Assembly (NCBI GenBank): GCA_023400235.1
Contig: JAEXFI010000043.1
Location: 62,001-126,000 of the forward strand
Reading direction: 5' to 3'
Source: Bacillota bacterium
GTDB taxonomy: Bacteria; Bacillota; Clostridia; Acetivibrionales; DSM-1351
DNA length: 64,000 nucleotides
Below the pieces are notes generated by a model. That model had not been told where the DNA came from. It did not search any database and worked only from the letters and a program-made list of their open reading frames with translations. Position 1 is the first letter of the stretch, and every line of letters begins with the position of its first letter. The position numbers and the translations under genes were made by a program. Below, one piece after another: positions 53,609 through 64,000 of the stretch.

Positions 53609-54493
53609 ATGAAAAAATCAAAGAGAATTTTATCATCTATCTTAATGCTGGTGCTTGCACTCACACTTTTTGCAAGCTGCGGAGTAACAGACACCTCAAG
53701 CGCCGGCTCTTCAGCCGCTCAAACTTCTTCAGCCGGCACTGCCAGATCACTGGAGGATATAAAGTCAAGCGGTAAAGTTATCATTGGAGTATTCAGCGAT
53801 AAGGCTCCATTTGGTTATGTAGACGAAAAAGGAGCATACCAGGGTTATGATGTTTATTTTGCAAACCGTATAGGTAAAAATCTGGGAGTAAACGTGGAAT
53901 TTGTATCAGTTGAACCTGCCAGCCGTGTAGAATACTTGAAAACAGGTAAAGTAGATATTATTCTTGCAAATTTTACAGTTACTGAAGAGAGAGCTCAATC
54001 AGTAGATTTTGCACTTCCGTATATGAAGGTGGCACTTGGAGTTGTCAGCCCTGACAAGTCACTTATTACTGATGTATCCCAGCTTAATGGCAAAACTCTG
54101 ATCGTTGCAAAAGGAACCACTGCCGAAACCTATTTTACTAAGAATCATCCGGAAGTAAAATTACTTAAGTTCGATCAATATACCGAAACCTATAATGCAC
54201 TTTTAGATGGACGAGGAGATGCTTTTTCAACAGACAATACTGAAGTTCTTGCATGGGCTTTGCAAAACAAGGGCTTTACTGTTGGCATAGAAAGTCTTGG
54301 AGATCTTGATACCATTGCTCCGGCTGTTCAAAAGGGAAATACCGGACTGCTCAACTGGCTCAATGATGAAATCAAAACCTTAGGCAAGGAAAACTTTTTC
54401 CACAAGGATTTTGAAGAAACACTTGCCTCTGTTTACGGTGACGCTGTTGATCCTGACAGTCTTGTAGTTGAGGGTGGCGCTGTTGAGAAGTAA
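53609..54493 (+). CDS. Polar amino acid-binding lipoprotein
   Basis: A 294-residue lipoprotein with lipobox LFASC, a Ser/Ala linker and a SBP_bac_3 (GlnH/FliY-type) domain: GKVIIGVFSDKAPFGYVDEK, then YQGYDVYFANRI, and VDIILANFTVTEERAQSVDF. It is the last gene of the rightward operon. The ligand class is polar amino acids; the exact one is unclear. Confidence 0.94.
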   Translation: MKKSKRILSSILMLVLALTLFASCGVTDTSSAGSSAAQTSSAGTARSLEDIKSSGKVIIGVFSDKAPFGYVDEKGAYQGYDVYFANRIGKNLGVNVEFVSVEPASRVEYLKTGKVDIILANFTVTEERAQSVDFALPYMKVALGVVSPDKSLITDVSQLNGKTLIVAKGTTAETYFTKNHPEVKLLKFDQYTETYNALLDGRGDAFSTDNTEVLAWALQNKGFTVGIESLGDLDTIAPAVQKGNTGLLNWLNDEIKTLGKENFFHKDFEETLASVYGDAVDPDSLVVEGGAVEK

Positions 54494-54635
54494 TAATTTG
54501 AAAAATTTTTTTCTGGCAATGGAATTGCAGTCCCTGGATTCCTTAGGCTGCTTAATTGCGTACAGTGAGGACGGAGGAAAACGACTGTCACCTATCTGCT
54601 CTTTATATTTTTAATTAAGTGATTCTATTGGTGAT

Positions 54636-54661
54636 GGAGGTATGATTCTAGTCATACCTCC
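54636..54661. terminator. Perfect 10-bp hairpin between convergent genes
   Basis: GGAGGTATGA (54636-54645) and TCATACCTCC (54652-54661) form a perfect stem with a 6-nt loop, between the rightward binding-protein gene and the leftward GNAT gene. It lacks a clear U-tail on either side. Confidence 0.5.
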
Positions 54662-54756
54662 AAAATAACCTTCTTGATCTGAAAGGTAACAATCTCCACT
54701 ATTCCAATTGTCATGTACAACAAGGAAATCATAACTTCCAACACCATAAAGAAAAC

Positions 54757-55401
54757 TCACCGTATAATGGAATGGCTGTGAATATAAAATTCTTCCTGAC
54801 TTGGCTGGAATTTTTTCTCCAGCTTTTCAAAATTCTCGTCAAAGCGCTGGGCTTCTTGTTCGTCAATGCTCATCACAGGGCTGTCATAGTAAAACCATTT
54901 CCTTCCGTCCAAAGCTTCCGGTTTCAATTCTTTTACCATCATTGCCGCCGGGAATGTTTCATCCTCAAGACATATATTGAACTTTTTACAGCTCTTAAAG
55001 CCACGGCTTACATAATTGCCCGGATTTCCAAATATTACGACCACATCATAACCAAGTGCAGCCGCCTTATCAAAAGAATGCTCAATAAGCATTTTCCCGT
55101 ACCCCATTCTTTGGTACTCCTGCATAATACAAACCGGACCAAAGGTAAGGATTTCCTTCTCCTTCCCAGACTCATCCACCAATTTTGCCTTTGTGTACAT
55201 GATATTTCCGATGATCTGATTATCAACTTCAATCACAAAATCCAACTCCGGGAGAAAATCCTTATGAGACCGCATGACATGAACTAAATAGTGTTCATTG
55301 CACCCCGGAATATATAAATTCCAGAAAGCTTTCCTCGTAATTTCTTCCACTCTCTTACAATCTGCTGCTTCTTCATTCCTGATTTTAATCATTTTGTCCA
55401 T
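54757..55401 (-). CDS. GNAT-family N-acetyltransferase
   Basis: A 214-residue protein starting at 55401 after GGGAGG. It contains the acetyl-CoA loop FGPVCIMQEYQRMGYGKMLI and YDVVVIFGNPGNYVSRGFKS, features of the predicted N-acetyltransferases of the YhbS type in Bacillota. It stands alone between the amino acid transporter and the restriction island. Substrate unknown. Confidence 0.88.
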   Translation of the reverse strand: MDKMIKIRNEEAADCKRVEEITRKAFWNLYIPGCNEHYLVHVMRSHKDFLPELDFVIEVDNQIIGNIMYTKAKLVDESGKEKEILTFGPVCIMQEYQRMGYGKMLIEHSFDKAAALGYDVVVIFGNPGNYVSRGFKSCKKFNICLEDETFPAAMMVKELKPEALDGRKWFYYDSPVMSIDEQEAQRFDENFEKLEKKFQPSQEEFYIHSHSIIR

Positions 55402-55446
55402 TTATTAAACCTCCCTTAATTTATCTAAGACACCCCATACTACCAA

Positions 55447-55586
55447 CTATACCTGATTATTTTCAATATAAAAACCCTTACGGTTTCGCTTTGCCTCATA
55501 CAAGGCTTCATCCGCAAAATTCAGCATCTCATCATAGGAAAATGCCTCTCCCTCAATCCACTCACAATATTTCAAATCCTTTAAAG
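55447..55586 (-). pseudogene. C-terminal remnant of a GGDEF (diguanylate cyclase) gene
   Basis: On the minus strand, in a frame different from hsdR, the DNA just past the hsdR stop reads LKDLKYCEWIEGEAFSYDEM, then LNFADEALYEAKRNRKGFYI and ENNQV-stop. The ADEALYEAKR pattern is the conserved last helix of GGDEF domains. Nothing of the catalytic part remains, and the match ends at the hsdR stop codon (55587). The restriction operon was therefore probably inserted into, or replaced the front of, a diguanylate cyclase gene. Confidence 0.75.
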
Positions 55587-58685
<3,099 letters not shown>

Positions 58686-58722
58686 TAATTTTCCCCCTAT
58701 ATAAAATTTCTTTTCATTTATC

Positions 58723-59919
58723 TTATTTAAACTGGTAATTTCTTTTAATTTCATTCATTAAATAAGCTAACACACGTTTATCATCATCTGTCAATTCAAC
58801 AATCTCATTCGCTGAATGCTTTGAGTGACTTGAAATATTAATAATTCTTGTCTCATAGGGATTAGTTCTCCCAATTGTATCTTTAGGCAGAAGTTCTCCC
58901 CAGTTATCATAACCTAAAAATGTTGATGTTTTCTCCAAAATATTTCTCAAAAAATTAAAATGATACTTCTTTAACTGTCCTGCTTCAATAGCTTTTTCAA
59001 TTTCACTTTTTAAGAAAAGATGATATGAAAAAGGAGAATCATTGCTTTGGGAGATTAATTCATATTTTCCGTCTTCACTTTTTTTGAGGAAATATTTTTT
59101 AAATTTATCCTTCTTAAGCTCATTATGTAGAACATTATAAAATAAAGGATTATGTGTGGTTATAATAAATTTAAGGTCTGATTTACTGGATTTTATTAAT
59201 TGTGCCAAATTTACCGCCAACTCAATCAAGTGGTTCTCATCTAATGAACTTACAGGGTCATCTATAAATACATATTCCAGCTGGTCAAACTGATCTGTTT
59301 CTCTCTCACTTGGTTCAGCTACATTTAATACATCAACAACCTGTTCAAGCAGAGAATAAAAAATACACCATACAAAGTTGCTCTCTTCTCCTTTTGAAAT
59401 TTTAATGTTATCTGAACGCTCATCATTGCCACGCTCATATGAGAAGGTTATTTCTGTAAAAGCTTTTATTGTTACTATATTCCCATCCTTATCTTTAATT
59501 GTATATTCTTCATTAAAGTGTGGCGTTAATTTTTCATCAGTATAGTGTTGAAAATTTGAAATAATATTCCTGTCTTGTCCCTGAACTTCAAAAATCCATT
59601 TTGTAAATGAGTTCGGTTGAATTTTTAGTTTTAGGTCAACATTATTTTTTAAATCATTATCCCAATAGAACAAATCCTCTGTAAAAGCATTATAATAAAG
59701 TATTTTTTTATCGGATTCCGCAGATTCCTCCAGTTCCGTATCACCTTCTGCTTTCGGAGCGATTAACAATTTGAACTCCCGTGAAAGCCTGGTTTTACCG
59801 GTTCCATTAAACGCATAGATTAATTGAACCTGTACATCCGATACACTTTCAGCTTTAGCTTTAGTTTTATGTTTGGCATCTTTTAACTTCTGTGCAATAT
59901 CAGTTAATGAATCACCCAT
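58723..59919 (-). CDS. AAA/ABC-type ATPase embedded in the type I R-M operon (PrrC/RloC-like)
   Basis: A 398-residue protein with a P-loop AFNGTGKT (36-43), an ABC-type signature ISKGEESNF (175-182), Walker B YVFIDDPVSSLDENH (216-230) and an H-loop ITTHNP. These are the NTPase features of the anticodon nucleases PrrC and RloC and of related AAA_13 proteins. The C-terminal 75 residues contain RIINISSHSKHSANE, where a nuclease active site might lie, but I cannot confirm the PrrC R-E-H triad. It starts 1 nt after the hsdS stop and is followed by hsdR. It probably acts as a back-up effector that responds when restriction fails. Confidence 0.7.
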   Translation of the reverse strand: MGDSLTDIAQKLKDAKHKTKAKAESVSDVQVQLIYAFNGTGKTRLSREFKLLIAPKAEGDTELEESAESDKKILYYNAFTEDLFYWDNDLKNNVDLKLKIQPNSFTKWIFEVQGQDRNIISNFQHYTDEKLTPHFNEEYTIKDKDGNIVTIKAFTEITFSYERGNDERSDNIKISKGEESNFVWCIFYSLLEQVVDVLNVAEPSERETDQFDQLEYVFIDDPVSSLDENHLIELAVNLAQLIKSSKSDLKFIITTHNPLFYNVLHNELKKDKFKKYFLKKSEDGKYELISQSNDSPFSYHLFLKSEIEKAIEAGQLKKYHFNFLRNILEKTSTFLGYDNWGELLPKDTIGRTNPYETRIINISSHSKHSANEIVELTDDDKRVLAYLMNEIKRNYQFK

Positions 59920-59920
59920 G

Positions 59921-61120
59921 TTACTCCTCTACCCCCTTTTTTGGAAAACTAAGAAGCATATTACGGTAATACTCATATTGTTTTTGACGCAGATTTATTT
60001 CACGTGGTAAACCCTCGGTAATTGAGGTTGTCAAGGAGTCGAATTTATCTAGGATAGAGACAATGCGCTTTTTTTCTAAAGGCAAAGGATTTGGAACTAT
60101 GATGCTATTCAAATTCTTTTGATTTAATTTAGGCTGAGCTGCCCCCGATATATACGGAGTTAAATCAATATGATTTAAATAAAATTCAATAAATCTACGT
60201 TCTTCATAAGTATTAAATTTAAGTACATGAGCATGATTATTTACCCAGATTTTTCCGCTTACACTAAATGCAATTGGTGTATTTCTAGCAACTAAGTTTG
60301 CTCCATCTTCCGAAATAAGCAAAAAATCTCCTTCAAAAATATAATCTTTTACATAATCAACAATACCTGATGCTCCATAATATGGAATATTACCAAACTC
60401 TCTTAAACCACTAGTAACAGGTTTACGCATTGAGTCGAGGTTCTCGGCGAGCTCTCCCAACATCTTCCACTCAACTTCACCCTCTTCAAAAGTCAACAGC
60501 TTATCACGATAATACTCATATTGTTTTTTACGAGCTGCAAGCTCTGCTGCAAGCTCTGCTGCAAGCTCTGCTGCAAGCTCGGTAAAGGCATCCAAAATAC
60601 GGACGATTTCGTTTTGCATTCCAATGGATTTTTCGAAATTTTCTGGGCAAGGGATGGGGATTTCGAACTCTTTGACCTTCGCATCAGAAATTGCCGGATA
60701 TGCTGAACCACTCTGATTCTCTTCAATATAACTTCTAAACTCTGACGAAGTAATCCAATAATAGATCCATTTCGGTAAAACCTCATTTTTTTTTGCTCTT
60801 AAAATGCAATAACCTGTACTAGCTACTTCACCAGAGAATTCTTCAGTAATCAAACAAAGTCTTTGCTGTGTAGGACGAGTTGTTGCAAAAATAACATCAT
60901 CTTTTACGATTATCTTTTGAGCTCTGCTTGGTGCATTTTCAGCTGATATCTCAGATGTCTCTATTATTCTATTATTTTCGCGACAAACTGAAGTTAAATC
61001 AATATACCGATAAGTATCATTTGTATCTTTCCACCTAATATTAGCAGTTGGTAACGTAACTTCCCCCAACGTCTTCCACTCAACCTTAACCCCATCAAGC
61101 AATTTCTCCATAAAGTCCAT
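59921..61120 (-). CDS. hsdS: Type I R-M specificity subunit HsdS
   Basis: A 399-residue protein starting at 61120, 2 nt after the Fic stop, with GGAGGAGGTG upstream. It has two target-recognition domains, each followed by a conserved helix (KKQYEYYRDKLLTF near 210; RQKQYEYYRNMLLSF near 385). The spacer helix after TRD1 carries four AELA tetrads, encoded by a 12-bp direct repeat at 60534-60581. In EcoR124-like systems, changing the number of such tetrads alters the gap in the recognised bipartite site. The target sequence cannot be read from the protein. Confidence 0.95.
   Translation of the reverse strand: MDFMEKLLDGVKVEWKTLGEVTLPTANIRWKDTNDTYRYIDLTSVCRENNRIIETSEISAENAPSRAQKIIVKDDVIFATTRPTQQRLCLITEEFSGEVASTGYCILRAKKNEVLPKWIYYWITSSEFRSYIEENQSGSAYPAISDAKVKEFEIPIPCPENFEKSIGMQNEIVRILDAFTELAAELAAELAAELAARKKQYEYYRDKLLTFEEGEVEWKMLGELAENLDSMRKPVTSGLREFGNIPYYGASGIVDYVKDYIFEGDFLLISEDGANLVARNTPIAFSVSGKIWVNNHAHVLKFNTYEERRFIEFYLNHIDLTPYISGAAQPKLNQKNLNSIIVPNPLPLEKKRIVSILDKFDSLTTSITEGLPREINLRQKQYEYYRNMLLSFPKKGVEE
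60534..60581 (-). repeat. Four 12-bp repeats in hsdS
   Basis: Units of GCTGCAAGCTCT start at 60534, 60546, 60558 and 60570; the last unit ends in G. They encode the AELA tetrads between the recognition domains. Gain or loss of a unit by slippage stays in frame. Confidence 0.9.
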
Positions 61121-61122
61121 AT

Positions 61123-61728
61123 TTACACCTCCTCCGTCTTAAATTCACTATACCCCTCATAGTAATAACTTACATCAATTCCTTTCATAAATATAGAACG
61201 GTCATTAATTTTACTGGTTAGGGCTTGTTTGAGGATATATTTAATCTCAATATCTTTAACAACACTTCGTTGCATAGCAGATAGATATTCCTCTTTGTCA
61301 ACAAGGTTCCAATCTACCACCTGTCTAATCCCTTTTTTGAGTATAAGATCAAGCCATATACGAGTTGCTCGACCATTCCCTTCTCTAAAAGGGTGGGCAA
61401 TGTTCATCTCAACATATTTTTCAATGATTTGTTCAAAGGTTGTTTGAGGCATTTTATCAATATACTTCAATGAGGACTCAAGATACATAAGAGGAGCAAA
61501 ACGAAAATCTCCTTTAGCAATATTGACATTTCTAATCTTTCCTGCGAAGTCATATATATCTTCAAATAGATAATTATGAATGTAGGCAAGTCCCTCAAAA
61601 GTTCCTACTTTCACATTGGTAATATCTCCAGAGTCAAAAAGCTGTTTAGCTTTTTGTTTGCTTATTTTCTCTTCTGCTTTTGAGAGTTCAATTTGATTGG
61701 TAATATTCAATTTATTATCTAAAATCAT
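61123..61728 (-). CDS. Fic-family AMP transferase within the R-M operon
   Basis: A 201-residue protein with the complete Fic motif HPFREGNGRATR (112-123) and a flap GDFRFAPLMYLESS. Near the C-terminus SYYYEG (187-192) fits the (S/T)xxxE(G/N) inhibitory motif, so this looks like a single-domain, self-inhibited class III Fic enzyme. It overlaps the end of hsdM by 4 nt and precedes hsdS by 2 nt, so it is translated with them. Fic proteins attach AMP or another nucleotide to a target protein. The target here is unknown; other operon subunits or a host protein are possible. Confidence 0.92.
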   Translation of the reverse strand: MILDNKLNITNQIELSKAEEKISKQKAKQLFDSGDITNVKVGTFEGLAYIHNYLFEDIYDFAGKIRNVNIAKGDFRFAPLMYLESSLKYIDKMPQTTFEQIIEKYVEMNIAHPFREGNGRATRIWLDLILKKGIRQVVDWNLVDKEEYLSAMQRSVVKDIEIKYILKQALTSKINDRSIFMKGIDVSYYYEGYSEFKTEEV

Positions 61729-63272
61729 GATTCAATCACCTCAATAATCTTATCAATTTCGGCACGAAGTTTGTCTATCTTTGCCACAGTCTTTTTTATC
61801 TCTGCATTCAGCTCATTTATATCAATGACTTCCCTTGTATCCTTTGCTTCCACATAGGAACTTACAGAAAGATTGTAATCCTTTTGAACGATTTCATCAT
61901 ATTCAACAGATTTTGCAACATAATCAACATCTTCTTTGCTGTCAAACATTCCCATAATCTGTGCAATATTCTCATCTGTAAGTATGTTATTATTGGTTTC
62001 TTTTTTATAAAAATCTACACCACTTGCATCAATAAACTGTGTTTTATTATTACTTTTATGCTTAGAAAGCACCAGTATATTAACAGCTATTGAAGTCCCG
62101 AAAAAAAGATTGGGTGCTAATGAAATCACAGTTTCTACAAAGTTGTTGTCAATCAGATACTTTCTGATTTTTTGTTCTGCACCGCCACGGTAAAATATAC
62201 CTGGGAAACAAACTATTGCAGCACGTCCCTTGCTTGAAAGATAGCTGAGTGCATGAAGTACAAAGGCAAAATCGGCTTTGGATTTTGGAGCTAATACTCC
62301 CGCTGGGGCAAAACGCTCATCATTAATAAGAGTTGGGTCATCACTTCCAATCCAGTTTACCGAATAAGGAGGATTAGATACAATTGCATCAAATGGCTTT
62401 TCATCACCAAATTTTGGATATAAGAGTGTATTCCCCAAAGCAATATTAAACTTATCGTAGTTTATATTGTGTAAAAACATATTCATACGGGCAAGGTTAT
62501 AAGTTGTATGGTTAATCTCCTGTCCAAAAAAACCATCTTCGATAATATGAGCATCAAACTGCTTTTTTGCTTGTAATAAAAGTGAGCCCGAACCAGCTGC
62601 AGGGTCATAAATCTTATTAATTGTTGCTTGCTTGTGTATTGCTAATTGAGCTATAAGCTTAGATACACACTGGGGTGTAAAAAATTCTCCTCCAGATTTT
62701 CCTGCATTGGCAGCATAATTAGAGATTAAAAACTCGTAGGCATCACCAAAAAGGTCGATGTGATTATCTTCAAAATTACCAAAATTAAGCCCTTCAACGC
62801 CTTTAATTACAGCGGCTAAACGACTACTCTTGTCTTTTACAGTATTCCCTAATCTGCTGCTTGTAGTGTCAAAATCAGCAAATAATCCTTTAATATCTAA
62901 TTCAGATGGATAACCATTTGCTGAGCTTTCAATATCTTTAAATATCCTAGCTAAATCTGTATTCAAACTTTCATTTGTATTGGCGGTTTTAGCAGTATTA
63001 GCAAATAACTGACTGGGATATATAAAATAACCTTTTGTTTTAATTGCATCGTCTTTAATTTCTTTAGTTATAATATTATCATCAAGTTCTGCGTAATGGA
63101 CGCTTTCGTCGCCACCTTCAATATAATTAGCAAAGTTCTCACTAATAAAACGATAAAAAAGCGTTCCTAAAACATATTGTTTAAAATCCCATCCATCTAC
63201 AGATCCACGGACATCATTGGCTATTTTCCAGATTTGAGATTGTAATTCTGCACGTTGTGCTGCACTTGACAT
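61725..63272 (-). CDS. hsdM: Type I R-M DNA methyltransferase HsdM
   Basis: A 515-residue N6-adenine methyltransferase with an N-terminal helical domain (QIWKIANDVRGSVDGWDFKQ), SAM motif I IYDPAAGSGSLLLQ and catalytic motif IV VSNPPYSVNW. It methylates host DNA at the HsdS-defined site and forms part of the restriction complex. Second gene of the operon. Confidence 0.96.
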   Translation of the reverse strand: MSSAAQRAELQSQIWKIANDVRGSVDGWDFKQYVLGTLFYRFISENFANYIEGGDESVHYAELDDNIITKEIKDDAIKTKGYFIYPSQLFANTAKTANTNESLNTDLARIFKDIESSANGYPSELDIKGLFADFDTTSSRLGNTVKDKSSRLAAVIKGVEGLNFGNFEDNHIDLFGDAYEFLISNYAANAGKSGGEFFTPQCVSKLIAQLAIHKQATINKIYDPAAGSGSLLLQAKKQFDAHIIEDGFFGQEINHTTYNLARMNMFLHNINYDKFNIALGNTLLYPKFGDEKPFDAIVSNPPYSVNWIGSDDPTLINDERFAPAGVLAPKSKADFAFVLHALSYLSSKGRAAIVCFPGIFYRGGAEQKIRKYLIDNNFVETVISLAPNLFFGTSIAVNILVLSKHKSNNKTQFIDASGVDFYKKETNNNILTDENIAQIMGMFDSKEDVDYVAKSVEYDEIVQKDYNLSVSSYVEAKDTREVIDINELNAEIKKTVAKIDKLRAEIDKIIEVIES

Positions 63273-63306
63273 TCGTATACCTCCAATTATTCTTCTATTA
63301 CATTGA

Positions 63307-63900
63307 TTATAGAAGCACTTCTAAATAAGTTTGAAGTTTTGCTTCCACCTTCAGCTTCTTGCCGTACTGGCATAATAAATCTATATTCTTATCTTTTCTT
63401 ATAACATAGCGTTTAAAGGCATCTGTGATAATTTGTATATCCGTTTTATTGTGCTTTCGTAAGATATCGCATAGGGTCCTTTCCATGTTATAAGCTCTCA
63501 CAATATTACCGGCTGGCGTTTTCACCTCGATAACTCCAAGCTCATACAATTCCATAATGACACGATTGCACTTCACTTTTTCGCCTTTCACTGTTGAAAT
63601 ATTGTAATTATGAGGAAAGGTCATTTGAAATTTTGCCGGCGTTCTGTCGGTCAAGCTAAATAAATATAGTGCGGTAGCTCCAGAGAAAATCCCCCGTTTA
63701 TAACGAACCTGAAAATTATACATCTCATCTTCCCACGATCCGGTCAATTGATATACGCCTCGTCCTGTCCGTTCTAACAAACCTGTATCAACCATATATT
63801 TAAGATTGCCACGTGAAATTCCCGCTTTTGTTACCTCGGCAGCAGTTATGGCACCATTATTTTTTTTAATCATTTCCATAATGAACTCAGCACTTGCCAT
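63307..63900 (-). CDS. AbiEi-like antitoxin/transcriptional regulator, first gene of the R-M operon
   Basis: The start at 63900 (MASAEFIMEMIKKNN) has GAGAAGG upstream. The 197-residue protein has an N-terminal winged helix (ITAAEVTKAGISRGNLKYMV, then GRGVYQL) and the AbiEi C-terminal fold (SGATALYLFSLTDRTPAKFQ). AbiEi normally precedes the nucleotidyltransferase toxin AbiEii; no AbiEii follows here, and hsdM takes that place. It may have become a repressor of the R-M operon, consistent with the palindrome on its promoter. Confidence 0.85.
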   Translation of the reverse strand: MASAEFIMEMIKKNNGAITAAEVTKAGISRGNLKYMVDTGLLERTGRGVYQLTGSWEDEMYNFQVRYKRGIFSGATALYLFSLTDRTPAKFQMTFPHNYNISTVKGEKVKCNRVIMELYELGVIEVKTPAGNIVRAYNMERTLCDILRKHNKTDIQIITDAFKRYVIRKDKNIDLLCQYGKKLKVEAKLQTYLEVLL

Positions 63901-63942
63901 AACACACCTTCTCTCAAAAATATAAAAGACCCTACGCATATA

Positions 63943-63971
63943 ATTATGACCATCTTATGCGTAAAAGTCAA
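63943..63971 (-). promoter_or_regulatory. Promoter of the R-M operon with overlapping inverted repeat
   Basis: Minus-strand TTGACT (63966-63971), 17-bp spacer, CATAAT (63943-63948). An inverted repeat TACGCATA (63933-63940) and TATGCGTA (63956-63963) brackets the -10, suitable for autoregulation by the AbiEi-like protein. Confidence 0.65.
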
Positions 63972-64000
63972 AGCGTTTTTACTAAAATTTCCCGCTCGAA

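Overview
The window looks like a chromosomal segment of an anaerobic, endospore-lineage Clostridia (Bacillota). It has moderately AT-rich DNA, strong AGGAGG-type ribosome sites, several GTG and TTG starts, surface proteins with S-layer-homology (SLH) repeats, two-cluster ferredoxin and radical SAM chemistry, and sugar ABC transporters of both the CUT1 and CUT2 types. No rRNA, tRNA, CRISPR array or complete insertion sequence was seen.

Layout. (1) 1-20.1 kb, all leftward: a surface-protein region. It holds two very large repetitive exported proteins, an orphan response regulator with a SARP-like output domain, and a duplicated module of a secreted esterase followed by an Ig-like/SLH protein. 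(2) 20.2-27.6 kb: a LacI-type regulator, a sucrose phosphorylase and a CUT1 sugar importer. Three near-perfect promoters (TTGACA, 17 bp, TATAAT), each with the same LacI-type operator on the -35 box, stand upstream of the sucrose phosphorylase, the importer and the esterase/S-layer cluster, so one regulator probably ties these together. The importer's binding-protein gene has an in-frame TGA exactly at its lipobox cysteine. (3) 28-37.1 kb, leftward: a CUT2 importer with a Gfo/Idh/MocA dehydrogenase, a TIM-barrel isomerase, an old-yellow-enzyme-like reductase and a small ferredoxin, probably controlled by a PAS-LuxR protein. (4) 37.4-42.1 kb: a TetR/flavodoxin/DUF998-like operon with a clear operator, a membrane-anchored surface protein and a small hydrolase. 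(5) 42.4-50.9 kb, rightward and visibly more GC-rich: nine genes, namely two paralogous radical SAM enzymes with an unusual CX8CX2C motif, an FMN-type split-barrel protein, a GNAT, a BioY-like transporter, an SsuABC/ThiXYZ-type ABC importer and a group II PLP decarboxylase-like enzyme. This is the best candidate for an undescribed pathway. (6) 51.0-54.5 kb: a polar amino acid ABC importer carrying a tandem 107-bp structured repeat between two of its genes. (7) 54.7-64 kb, leftward: a GNAT, the tail of a GGDEF gene, and a complete type I restriction-modification operon (AbiEi-like regulator, HsdM, Fic, HsdS with a 12-bp variable-number repeat, PrrC/RloC-like ATPase, HsdR).

Three miniature inverted-repeat elements (18161, 30346, 51124) and small gene remnants (11119, 55447) show recent rearrangement. 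All functional calls are from reading the sequence and recalling protein families; no database search was possible.
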